Source of the DNA: Aquimonas sp044344935
Lineage (GTDB): Bacteria > Pseudomonadota > Gammaproteobacteria > Xanthomonadales > Xanthomonadaceae
Length of the DNA: 12,417 nt
Assembly (NCBI GenBank): GCA_044344935.1
Contig: JBIJCA010000125.1
Location: 1-12,417 of the forward strand
Reading direction: 5' to 3'
Below, piece after piece: positions 6,525 to 12,417 of this stretch; within the stretch, counting starts at the first letter, position 1, and every line of letters begins with the position of its first letter. Under the pieces are notes generated by a model. That model worked only from the letters and a program-made list of their open reading frames with translations, was not told the origin of the DNA and ran no database searches. The position numbers were made by a program, and so were the translations under genes.

Positions 6525-7250
6525 TTACTGGCGAGCACGCTCGGCCTCCTCGCGCATTTGCCGGCGGCGCTCTTCGATGCGTCGTCGGATCATCTCGGCG
6601 CGGGCTTCAGGCGTGTCTGCAGCGGCCTGCTGCGGCTGGCCATCGGCACCGACCGGCGGCGGAGCCGCGCCATCCTGCGCCACCGCAGCCTGGACCGGCG
6701 GAACATCGATGGGCGTCGGCGGCTGTCCGCCGGTGCCGTCGAAGACCCGGAGTTCGAAGGACTTGCGCCCGCTGCCACCCTCGAACACCGCACCGCGCGG
6801 TGCGAGTTCAACCAGAGTCCATCCAGTGAGTTCAGCCTGCAGCTGGGCGCCCACCGCCACGGACTGGCTGTTGCCCGAAGGCGTGTGCTGGACGATGGCG
6901 AACTGCTTGTCCCCGCTCTTGACGACGCTGGTCAGGATGAACTCCGGGGGCGCAGGCGTCGTCGACTCGACCGGTGCATTGGGGTCCGGAGCGCTGACCG
7001 GCGGCAGGGGCCGGCGATCCAGATTGAACAACGGCCGATCGCCGATCGCGGCATAGCTGGCTGCGCCTTCCAAGGTGCTGACCGCTTGTTCGAGATTGAT
7101 CTCGGGCAGCGGCGAAACCAAAGAGGGATCGTCCGGCAACGCGCTGTATCTGCCAGCCAGCCCGGCCACACCAGCGAGTGCAAACAGGGCGCTCCAAGCC
7201 GTCACGGCTCCGAGCGCCGCGGTAAGGAGAATCTGCGAACGCGTAGCCAT
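6525..7250 (-). CDS. gspN: GspC-like T2SS linker protein of the GspN/XpsN type
   Basis: The 241-aa protein has a short cytoplasmic start, one transmembrane helix (about 7-33) and a periplasmic part. Residues about 66-172 resemble the homology region of GspC: AAIGDRPLFNLDRRP, then LTSVVKSGDKQFAIVQ, VAVGAQL, GWTLVELAPRGAVFEGG and FELRVF. In GspC this domain contacts the N0 domain of the secretin and so links the inner and outer membrane parts. In the Xanthomonas xps system this task belongs to XpsN, whose gene also sits between the gspM and gspD genes. After the homology region comes a Pro/Ala/Gln-rich linker and a highly charged helix (RRRIEERRRQMREEAERARQ) that ends the protein. There is no room for the PDZ domain of classical GspC. 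The start codon overlaps the gspM stop (TGATG), and gspD starts 100 bases further on. Confidence 0.9.
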   Translation of the reverse strand: MATRSQILLTAALGAVTAWSALFALAGVAGLAGRYSALPDDPSLVSPLPEINLEQAVSTLEGAASYAAIGDRPLFNLDRRPLPPVSAPDPNAPVESTTPAPPEFILTSVVKSGDKQFAIVQHTPSGNSQSVAVGAQLQAELTGWTLVELAPRGAVFEGGSGRKSFELRVFDGTGGQPPTPIDVPPVQAAVAQDGAAPPPVGADGQPQQAAADTPEARAEMIRRRIEERRRQMREEAERARQ

Positions 7251-7852
7251 CAGCGCCCTCCCTGTGGCCGCAGGTAGCCATGCGCGTTGAATGAGACATC
7301 GACGTAGCCGATGAAGACTTCCCCGCCCGGGCTCGACGGCATGCGCCGCGCGACGATATTCAGCTCGGTGAGGAACAGCTGCGGGCTGCCACTCTCGAGC
7401 TCATGCAGGACGGGATACAGGTGTTCCAGCTCGCAGCGCAGACGCACCTGGATGGTGACGCGCTCGAAGGTCTCATTGCTGTTGCCACGCACCGGCTGGC
7501 TGTTGATGATCAGGCAACGCTCGGGCTGGGCCTGACGCTCGACGGCGCCCTGGATGCGCATGATCAGCGACGGCGCCGCCAGGTCGAAACTGGCTTCCGA
7601 AAGAAAGCCCGGGTTGCCGGCCTCGAAGGCGCGCACTTCGGCAAGCCGCCCTTCGATCTCAAGCCGCTGAGAAGCGTTTGCGCGAAGTCGCTGTTCCTGT
7701 GCACGCTCTTCGATGAACGTCGCGCGCGCCTCAAGAAAGGGCACCACGAACCACCAGTGCACGAACACCAGATACAACAGGCCGAGGACGAGAGCGAGCA
7801 GGCCCAAGGCCAACCAGCGGCTCTGCTGGGGTGTCAGGTCTGGTGGATTCAT
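7250..7852 (-). CDS. gspM: T2SS inner-membrane platform protein GspM (subtype b)
   Basis: GspM partners GspL in the inner-membrane assembly platform. The 200-aa product has a short cytoplasmic start, one transmembrane helix (about 13-37, LALGLLALVLGLLYLVFVHWW), a coiled-coil region (ARATFIEERAQEQRLRANAS...EGRLAEVRAF) and a periplasmic ferredoxin-like domain (about 85-180) with TFERVTIQVRLRCELEHLYP and PQLFLTELNIVARR. This layout fits the T2SSM_b family found in xps-type systems, where the protein is close to PilO in shape. The ATG overlaps the gspL stop by four bases (ATGA), and its own stop overlaps the gspN start, so translation is likely coupled on both sides. Confidence 0.92.
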   Translation of the reverse strand: MNPPDLTPQQSRWLALGLLALVLGLLYLVFVHWWFVVPFLEARATFIEERAQEQRLRANASQRLEIEGRLAEVRAFEAGNPGFLSEASFDLAAPSLIMRIQGAVERQAQPERCLIINSQPVRGNSNETFERVTIQVRLRCELEHLYPVLHELESGSPQLFLTELNIVARRMPSSPGGEVFIGYVDVSFNAHGYLRPQGGR

Positions 7853-8976
7853 GGCGCGGCCTCGGGGTCGGGGCCATAGCGGGCGTTGATGTTGAACAGA
7901 TCGCGCGAAACGCGCGGCTCGGACTGCACACCACCGTTCAGCGCGGCGTCCTTCAGCAGCTCCGACTTCTGCAGCTCACCCACCAGCTTCAGCGCCTGGC
8001 TACTGTAGCCACTGAGGCTGACCTGGTTGCCACTGACCGACAGCCGGGTCAAAAATGTATCGTCAGGAAGGAGGCGCGTGACCTCTTCGAGCAGCAGCAG
8101 CATTGAGGCCTGGGTCTGCTTCTGCACCGCAAGGAAGTTGGCGGCAGCGGCGGAGTCCTCCAGCTGCGCGCGCAGCGCACTGACCTCGCGGGCGCGCTCG
8201 CGCTGGGCCTGCACCTGCGCCTGCATTGATTCAACGGCGGCCAGTCGGTTGTCGACGATCTGCCCCAATCCGAAAAACACCAGAACGACGCTGGCCAACA
8301 GCAAACCGGTCTGGATCATCGGCTGAGTGCGCGGCTGGCTGGCGCGTCGTTCGTTCGGCAGCAGATTGACGCCAAGACGGCGGCCGCGCCCATCGACCAC
8401 ATCGACCGCTGCGAGCCCCTCGGACAGCGGACCGAGCGCGGCCACCGACTCTTCGAGGACCGGACGCGGCACGACCAAGAGTTCCACCTGCACCTGCTTG
8501 GCGCCGACATCCTGCTTCAACACCCGACTGGCGAAAAAAACCTGCTCGGGCTTGAAGGGCGTCTGCCGATCCAGCTCGAAACCCAGTACGGCATCGAGCG
8601 TTTCCAGCGCCGCCGTCGGCAAGGACAAAGTACGCCGCAGTACACGGCCGGCAGGCAGACCCAGCACCTTCGGCAAAGCACGCAGATTCTCGTCGAGTGC
8701 GCTTTGCAGCCCGCGCGCCCAGTCATCTCGTTGCTCTGCGGGCAGAGTGAGCAGGGGGCTGCGTGCGCCAGCCCGTTCAAGCACCACCTCGCACCCAGCC
8801 TCTGCGGGCTTCAGCAGCAGGCAGGCGTCCTCAACGGCCAGCGCATCGCGCCAGCGCGGCGGCAGGAAAGACAGCAGTTCGCCTGACCACCAGCGCCAGA
8901 ACTGTGGCAGCGGGGTCTGTGCGAGGCGCGACCGCAGTCGCGCAAGCAGCGGGTTGAGGGCATCCGCCAGAGTCAT
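7849..8976 (-). CDS. gspL: T2SS inner-membrane platform protein GspL
   Basis: GspL links the cytoplasmic ATPase GspE to the membrane platform. This 375-aa product has a PilM/FtsA-like cytoplasmic part (about 1-210, with LSLPTAALETLDAVLGFELD followed by RQTPF, a pattern typical of GspL/PilM). A transmembrane helix follows at about 221-241 (QTGLLLASVVLVFFGLGQIV), then a coiled-coil stretch (ESMQAQVQAQRERAREVSAL) and a PilN-like periplasmic domain (LLLLEEVTRLLPDDTFLTRL, VSLSGYSSQALKLVGELQKS). It therefore looks like a PilM-PilN fusion, as usual for the family. The gene starts 40 bases after gspK, one of the few non-overlapping junctions here, and its ribosome binding site is weak (GAAG). The stop overlaps the gspM start. 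Confidence 0.93.
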   Translation of the reverse strand: MTLADALNPLLARLRSRLAQTPLPQFWRWWSGELLSFLPPRWRDALAVEDACLLLKPAEAGCEVVLERAGARSPLLTLPAEQRDDWARGLQSALDENLRALPKVLGLPAGRVLRRTLSLPTAALETLDAVLGFELDRQTPFKPEQVFFASRVLKQDVGAKQVQVELLVVPRPVLEESVAALGPLSEGLAAVDVVDGRGRRLGVNLLPNERRASQPRTQPMIQTGLLLASVVLVFFGLGQIVDNRLAAVESMQAQVQAQRERAREVSALRAQLEDSAAAANFLAVQKQTQASMLLLLEEVTRLLPDDTFLTRLSVSGNQVSLSGYSSQALKLVGELQKSELLKDAALNGGVQSEPRVSRDLFNINARYGPDPEAAP

Positions 8977-9016
8977 GCGCCAGCTTCGAATGGGTGGGAC
9001 GGAAAGGGAGTGGGGC

Positions 9017-9922
9017 TCAAAGCGCGCTTCTGTCCTGCCAGCGCAGGACGCTGAAAGCCCGACCGGAAATACCGGAGCCTCCGAGTCGCAGAGTCACCCG
9101 AAGTTCCGTGTAGGCGCCGTTCTTCAGGGTGGCACGCGACTCAATACTATACGTTCCGGTTCCGCCCTCTGCCACGAGCGGAGTGCCGTCGGGCAGGGTT
9201 GGCGGCGGCAGGCCCAGACCCGGCAGCCACGCCTGGCGCTGCTCGATCAGCATCTGCGCCATGGCCGGGTCGATGTTGGGGAAGGCCCTCAGGACCTCGA
9301 CCGGTGCATAGGCGAGGTTCGGCACGGCCTGGCCGGAATACACGGTGAGCGCCGGCGCGATCCGCTGGTAGAGCTCGTAACTCATTCCCATCACCTGCTG
9401 CAGCTCGGCGACCAGGTCGAACGGCGCGTCCTTGGCGCCGTACGGAAAGCTGCCGGTGCGGTAGTCGGCGTCTTCCGCTCCGTTCAGCATCTTCAGATCG
9501 TCGCCGTCACGCCAGTCAAGGATCGATTCGGCGATCGCGGTTGCCTCGGTCAGCTCGACCCCGGCCGTCACCAGCAGGTTGACGAAGGTCTGCACATCCG
9601 CGGCATTGAGATCGATCAGGCCGGATTCGTCGGTAACTCGAATCGAGACCTCGGCCTCTTCGAACTGGATCCGGTACTCGCGGCCGTCCGGAAGCCAACG
9701 CAGGGTCGGATCGGGCAGCGACAAGGCCCAGGCGGCCTGGTTGATGCCGGCCTCGGCGGCATAGCGCGCTCGCGTGGTGTCGAACAGATGCCGCGCCTGC
9801 AGCGACTCGGTGCGGGTGATCAGGGCAAAGCTGCCCAGCAGCAGGGTCAACAGCGCCAGTAGCCAGAGAACGAAAATCAGCGCCACGCCGCTGGCGGGCG
9901 GGCGCCGCCGCCGGCAGCTCAT
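9017..9922 (-). CDS. gspK: T2SS minor pseudopilin GspK
   Basis: GspK is the large minor pseudopilin at the tip of the pseudopilus, in complex with GspI and GspJ. The 301-aa product begins MSCRRRRPPASG, with prepilin peptidase cleavage expected after Gly12, followed by the hydrophobic helix VALIFVLWLLALLTLLLG. Position +5 is Phe, not Glu; loss of Glu+5 is normal for GspK and agrees with a tip position. The SAM-like insert is visible: GLIDLNAADVQTFVNLL, ESILDWRDGDD, then the 'NGAEDADY' loop and PFDLVAELQQVMGM. The ATG at 9922 was chosen because it overlaps the gspJ stop (ATGA) and puts the cleavage motif at the N-terminus; the frame is open upstream but codes for no plausible leader there. Confidence 0.95.
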   Translation of the reverse strand: MSCRRRRPPASGVALIFVLWLLALLTLLLGSFALITRTESLQARHLFDTTRARYAAEAGINQAAWALSLPDPTLRWLPDGREYRIQFEEAEVSIRVTDESGLIDLNAADVQTFVNLLVTAGVELTEATAIAESILDWRDGDDLKMLNGAEDADYRTGSFPYGAKDAPFDLVAELQQVMGMSYELYQRIAPALTVYSGQAVPNLAYAPVEVLRAFPNIDPAMAQMLIEQRQAWLPGLGLPPPTLPDGTPLVAEGGTGTYSIESRATLKNGAYTELRVTLRLGGSGISGRAFSVLRWQDRSAL

Positions 9923-10638
9923 TGCGGCGGCCTGTCTGGCGAATCGCTGTCGCGATCGCGGCGCTGGCGCGAAAAGGGCAGTCGACTGTAGAAGCTGCTG
10001 ACCGAGCCGGCCGCACCGGCATGTACAGGCACTTCGAACTGTGGCCAGATCTGCGGTCGCTCGCTCGGAAATTCGGCGACCAGACGCACCATCATCGGCA
10101 AGAACTGTGGATAGTCCCAGTTGCGCGCCCACGGCAGCAGCTGACCGTTCTCGTCCACGGATCGGTACTCGAAGTAGGCGTCCTGCAGGCCGTCCAGCAC
10201 CACCACCGGCGGACGCTTCTGCTGTTCGCGGCTCTGCAGGTCGTCGTAACCGTTCAGCAGGCTGTGGGTGAACTCGATGCGCTTGCGGCCGCGCTCGCCG
10301 GTGCCGATACTGATCTGCTGAACGTGCGGGCCACCGCGGGCGAGGTGTCCGGGCATGGGCGCCACAAACTTGATGTCGCGATCACCGCCCTCGAACACGA
10401 ACACCATGCCGAGGTCATCGGTGCGCTCGAACGGCAGCGCCAGCGCCTGGGAGAGCTGACGGCGAAGGAACTCCTGGGCGATACGCACGCTGTCGGTCCG
10501 GCTCACCAGGGCCTCGCCCGAACGCACCGAACGCACGCTGCTCGACAGCGCCGCCATCGCGCCAAGGATCATGAGTGCCAGCAAGCTGGTGGCGACCAGG
10601 ATCTCGACCAGGGTGAAGCCGGTCTGCGCGCGCTTCAT
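9919..10638 (-). CDS. gspJ: T2SS minor pseudopilin GspJ
   Basis: GspJ joins GspI and GspK in the tip complex of the pseudopilus. The 239-aa product has the short leader MKRAQTG and the classical N-methylation motif, G7 then FTLVEILVATSLLALM, with Glu at +5. The following segment (SVRSVRSGEALVSRTDSVRI, AQEFLRRQLSQAL) is the amphipathic helix usual for GspJ. The globular part contains 'MVFVFEGGDRDIKFVAPMP' and ends with VRLVAEFP. The last 25 residues are rich in Arg, Asp, Ser and Pro and probably disordered. The ATG overlaps the gspI stop and the stop overlaps the gspK start, four bases each. Confidence 0.95.
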   Translation of the reverse strand: MKRAQTGFTLVEILVATSLLALMILGAMAALSSSVRSVRSGEALVSRTDSVRIAQEFLRRQLSQALALPFERTDDLGMVFVFEGGDRDIKFVAPMPGHLARGGPHVQQISIGTGERGRKRIEFTHSLLNGYDDLQSREQQKRPPVVVLDGLQDAYFEYRSVDENGQLLPWARNWDYPQFLPMMVRLVAEFPSERPQIWPQFEVPVHAGAAGSVSSFYSRLPFSRQRRDRDSDSPDRPPQ

Positions 10639-11126
10639 CCCTGACCTCCGTCCGGGTTGGCGGGGTCGGCGGGGTTCGCCGGGTTCGCGGGATTGACCGG
10701 TATATTCGGGTCGGGTGTCATCGCCCGCAGCGTGGAGAAGCGCTCGCTGCGCTCCTTCTGTCCGGCGGGCCAGCGGATGGTCAAATCCAGCTTGAACAGC
10801 TGCACCGCGCTGAAGCCAGGCGCCAGCGGGCTGGCCGACTCAAGTGGAGGCTCGTATGGCGAGACCTCGATCTCCCACTGGTAGTCGCCTTCCAGGCGAC
10901 CGCTGCTGCGACCCGGCTCCAAGCGCTCGCCGACGCCATACATGTCGAGAATCGACTGCGCCAGCAGCGCCGCCTGGGTCTGCTCGGCAGCGATTCGGGC
11001 CTGCCGGAGACCGGCCGTGGCGATCTGCATGCACACGCCCACCGCCACGGCGAACACGGCGAGCGCGATCACCACTTCGATCAGGGTGAAGCCCTGCTGG
11101 TTGCGCTCAGCGCGTACCGGGTTCAC
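10635..11126 (-). CDS. gspI: T2SS minor pseudopilin GspI
   Basis: GspI is the core of the pseudopilus tip complex. The 163-aa product has the leader MNPVRAERNQQG (cleavage after Gly12) and the motif FTLIEVVIALAVFAVAVG with Glu at +5. The body is a short alpha-beta domain (QTQAALLAQSILDMYGVGER, GDYQWEIEVSPYEPP, FKLDLTIRWPAGQ), as expected. The start is a GTG with GAGGTGA about 7 bases upstream, overlapping the gspH 3' end by 20 bases. The C-terminus is unusual: a run of Asn-Pro-Ala-type triplets (about residues 142-159) adds a low-complexity tail beyond the usual end of the domain. Confidence 0.94.
   Translation of the reverse strand: MNPVRAERNQQGFTLIEVVIALAVFAVAVGVCMQIATAGLRQARIAAEQTQAALLAQSILDMYGVGERLEPGRSSGRLEGDYQWEIEVSPYEPPLESASPLAPGFSAVQLFKLDLTIRWPAGQKERSERFSTLRAMTPDPNIPVNPANPANPADPANPDGGQG
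10650..10706 (-). repeat. Tandem NPA-coding repeats in the gspI 3' end
   Basis: The DNA here repeats a 9-base unit close to ggcggggtt/ttcgccggg and codes for a stretch of Asn-Pro-(Val/Ala) and Asp-Pro-Ala triplets. Such short GC-rich tandem units tend to change copy number. It lies wholly inside gspI. Confidence 0.6.
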
Positions 11127-11553
11127 GCAGACTCACCTCGCCCGTCAACCAGTTGATGTCGATGCGCCAGACCGTGTCGCCGCGCGAGAGCTCGATGTTC
11201 CCGCCGGTGGAGGAGCCGTCCGGGAAGAAGCGGATGCCCCCCTCGCCCTGGCTGATCATTTCCTGCCGCGCCGTCTCGATGGCGAGGTCGAACTGCGGGG
11301 GCAGCTGCACTGGCGAACGGTTGGCGGCGCGGTAACTCTTGTCATCCACGTTCAGCATCAGCACCTGGGCCTCACGCTTAACGATGGCCTGCCCCCGGGT
11401 ATAGCGCAGCGCAGCGACCAGATCGCGACTGGCGCCGCGCATCTGTTGGCCGGTGAGGCTGTAGCCCATGGCGCTGGCGATCGCAGCCACGGCAATGCCC
11501 ATGATGGCCACCACAACCAGGATCTCGACGAGAGAGAAGCCGCGCGCGCGCAC
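11107..11553 (-). CDS. gspH: T2SS minor pseudopilin GspH
   Basis: GspH connects the tip complex to the GspG fibre. The 148-aa product starts with a very short leader (MRARG, cleavage after Gly5) and FSLVEILVVVAIMGIAVAAI with Glu at +5. The next part (SRDLVAALRYTRGQAIVKRE) is the conserved helix of GspH/FimT-type proteins, followed by beta strands (AQVLMLNVDDKSYR, GIRFFPDGSSTGGNIEL) and the end WRIDINWLTGEVSL, which is typical of the family. The start is a GTG with only a weak ribosome binding site (AGG at about 8 bases). It lies 38 bases after gspG, and no ATG or GTG occurs in frame between. Confidence 0.94.
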   Translation of the reverse strand: MRARGFSLVEILVVVAIMGIAVAAIASAMGYSLTGQQMRGASRDLVAALRYTRGQAIVKREAQVLMLNVDDKSYRAANRSPVQLPPQFDLAIETARQEMISQGEGGIRFFPDGSSTGGNIELSRGDTVWRIDINWLTGEVSLREPGTR

Positions 11554-11591
11554 GTCGAGCCTGCCGATGGCGGCCGTGATCCGGATCGTTC

Positions 11592-12029
11592 TCAGTCCGC
11601 GCTGCTGATGTCGCGGTTGAAGCTGTCGCCACCGGGCTTGCCGTCCTTGCCGAGGCTCTTGATCTCGTAGCCGGTGTCTCCGCCCGCGGCGAACTGGAAC
11701 GCGCGGCCCCAGGGATCCTTGGTGTCCGATTCCTTGGCATAGGGTCCCAGCCAGGTGCGCGAACCCGAGGGCTGACGGACCAGATCGTCCAGGCTGGTGG
11801 GGACGCTGCCGTTGTCGAGCTGGTATTGCTCGATCTTGCCGACCAGGGTCTGGATCTGGGCTTTGGCGAGATTGGCCTTGGCCTTGTCCTGGCCGCCAAA
11901 GATCTGGTTGGTGGCAAATCCGACGATCACGGCGATCAGCGCGACCACGATCAGGATTTCGATCAGGCTGAAACCGCCCTGGCGAAGGGTGCGCAGTCGC
12001 GCGGCGTTGCTAGCATTCATGGCATTCAT
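11592..12029 (-). CDS. gspG: T2SS major pseudopilin GspG
   Basis: GspG polymerises into the periplasmic pseudopilus that pushes substrates through the secretin. The 145-aa product has the leader MNAMNASNAARLRTLRQGG (cleavage after Gly19) and FSLIEILIVVALIAVIVG with Glu at +5. The rest is classical: AKANLAKAQIQTLVGKIEQY, LDNGSVPTSLDDLVRQP, KDPWGRAFQF and the C-terminal calcium-binding loop region (SLGKDGKPGGDSFNRDISS). The ATG at 12029 overlaps the gspF stop; a second in-frame ATG at 12020 would shorten the leader by three residues. Neither has a strong ribosome binding site, so coupling to gspF translation is likely. Confidence 0.97.
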   Translation of the reverse strand: MNAMNASNAARLRTLRQGGFSLIEILIVVALIAVIVGFATNQIFGGQDKAKANLAKAQIQTLVGKIEQYQLDNGSVPTSLDDLVRQPSGSRTWLGPYAKESDTKDPWGRAFQFAAGGDTGYEIKSLGKDGKPGGDSFNRDISSAD

Positions 12030-12417
12030 CCCACGGTGTTGGTGAGTTCGAAGATCGGAATCAGGATGGCCATCATGATGATGGCGACGGCAAACGCCAT
12101 CACGATGGTAATGGCCGGCACCAGAGCAGACAGCAGCCGATCGATAGTGTTCCTCACATCGGAGTCGAACGTGTCTGCGACCTTGCTGAGCATGGCATCC
12201 ATGGCGCCGGATTCCTCGCCGACGCTGATCATCTGCAGGGCCAGCCGCGGAAACAGCTTGCTTCGCCCCAGCGCAGTGGCGAGCCCGCCGCCGGTCTTCA
12301 CCTCCTCAGCGGCCTGGCCGACCGCTTCGGAAAGCGCGGTGTTGGTAAGCACGTTGCGGGCAATGGCCAGTGCGGTCAGCAGCGGTACGCCGTTGTGTAC
12401 GAGGGTAGCGAGCGTGC
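12026..12417 (-). CDS. gspF: C-terminal part of T2SS inner-membrane protein GspF (cut by window edge)
   Basis: GspF is the polytopic inner-membrane protein of the assembly platform, related to PilC. Only its last 130 residues are in the window. They match the C-terminal cytoplasmic repeat and final membrane helix: TLATLVHNGVPLLTALAIAR, LFPRLALQMISVGEESGAMD, KVADTFDSDVRNTIDRLLSA, then the hydrophobic segment LVPAITIVMAFAVAIIMMAI and the ending LIPIFELTNTVG. The 'GEESG' loop and the helix ending in 'IPIFEL' are strong family marks. The stop overlaps the gspG start (ATGA). In xps-type clusters gspE precedes gspF, so it is expected just beyond 12417. Confidence 0.96.
   Translation of the reverse strand, partial: TLATLVHNGVPLLTALAIARNVLTNTALSEAVGQAAEEVKTGGGLATALGRSKLFPRLALQMISVGEESGAMDAMLSKVADTFDSDVRNTIDRLLSALVPAITIVMAFAVAIIMMAILIPIFELTNTVG

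Noticed and set aside
8327..9862. A 511-codon open frame on the plus strand opposite gspL and gspK
   Set aside because: Both genes underneath are recognised T2SS components. The opposite frame has low-complexity Ser/Arg-rich content, no ribosome binding site and no recognisable motif.
9017..9922. Missing Glu at +5 of GspK as a sign of a broken pseudopilin
   Set aside because: Lack of this Glu is usual for GspK and fits its position at the tip of the pseudopilus; the rest of the protein is intact.
9923..10132. Upstream extension of gspK by 70 codons
   Set aside because: It runs entirely over gspJ in another frame, and would bury the prepilin cleavage motif. The ATG at 9922 overlapping the gspJ stop gives a normal pseudopilin leader.

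Overview
The window is a GC-rich piece of a gammaproteobacterial chromosome, most likely from the Xanthomonadales (Lysobacterales). The best evidence is the order of the type II secretion genes. Read along the minus strand they run F-G-H-I-J-K-L-M-N-D, with the secretin gene last and a GspN/XpsN-type protein taking the place of GspC. This is the arrangement known for the Xanthomonas xps cluster. No sequence search could be run, so the order of bacteria is an inference.

Every gene I can support is on the minus strand, so transcription runs from high to low coordinates. Positions 12417-4157 hold a type II secretion (T2SS) operon. It contains the end of the inner-membrane protein GspF, the major pseudopilin GspG, the minor pseudopilins GspH, I, J and K, the assembly-platform proteins GspL and GspM, the GspC-like linker XpsN, and the outer-membrane lipoprotein secretin GspD. 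Most junctions are 1- to 4-base stop/start overlaps (ATGA or TGATG), which points to one translationally coupled unit. The ATPase gene gspE should lie just beyond 12417. A small outer-membrane-type lipoprotein gene (4115-3675) follows gspD after 41 bases and probably belongs to the same transcript.

After a 374-base non-coding stretch come two independent genes for exported proteins. The first (3300-1699, 533 aa) has a strong ribosome binding site and a textbook intrinsic terminator. The second (1561-452, 369 aa) has a signal peptide and ten cysteines in the mature part, and is followed by two stem-loops. At the left edge a gene for an exported protein runs out of the window; it resembles the start of a SurA/PpiC-like peptidyl-prolyl isomerase.

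Taken together, the region encodes a protein-export machine followed by exported proteins that could be its clients or helpers. The machinery is a known system. The parts that are not explained are the lipoprotein behind gspD and the two exported proteins of unknown function. I saw no mobile elements, CRISPR arrays, tRNA or rRNA genes, and no convincing promoter sequence could be assigned.
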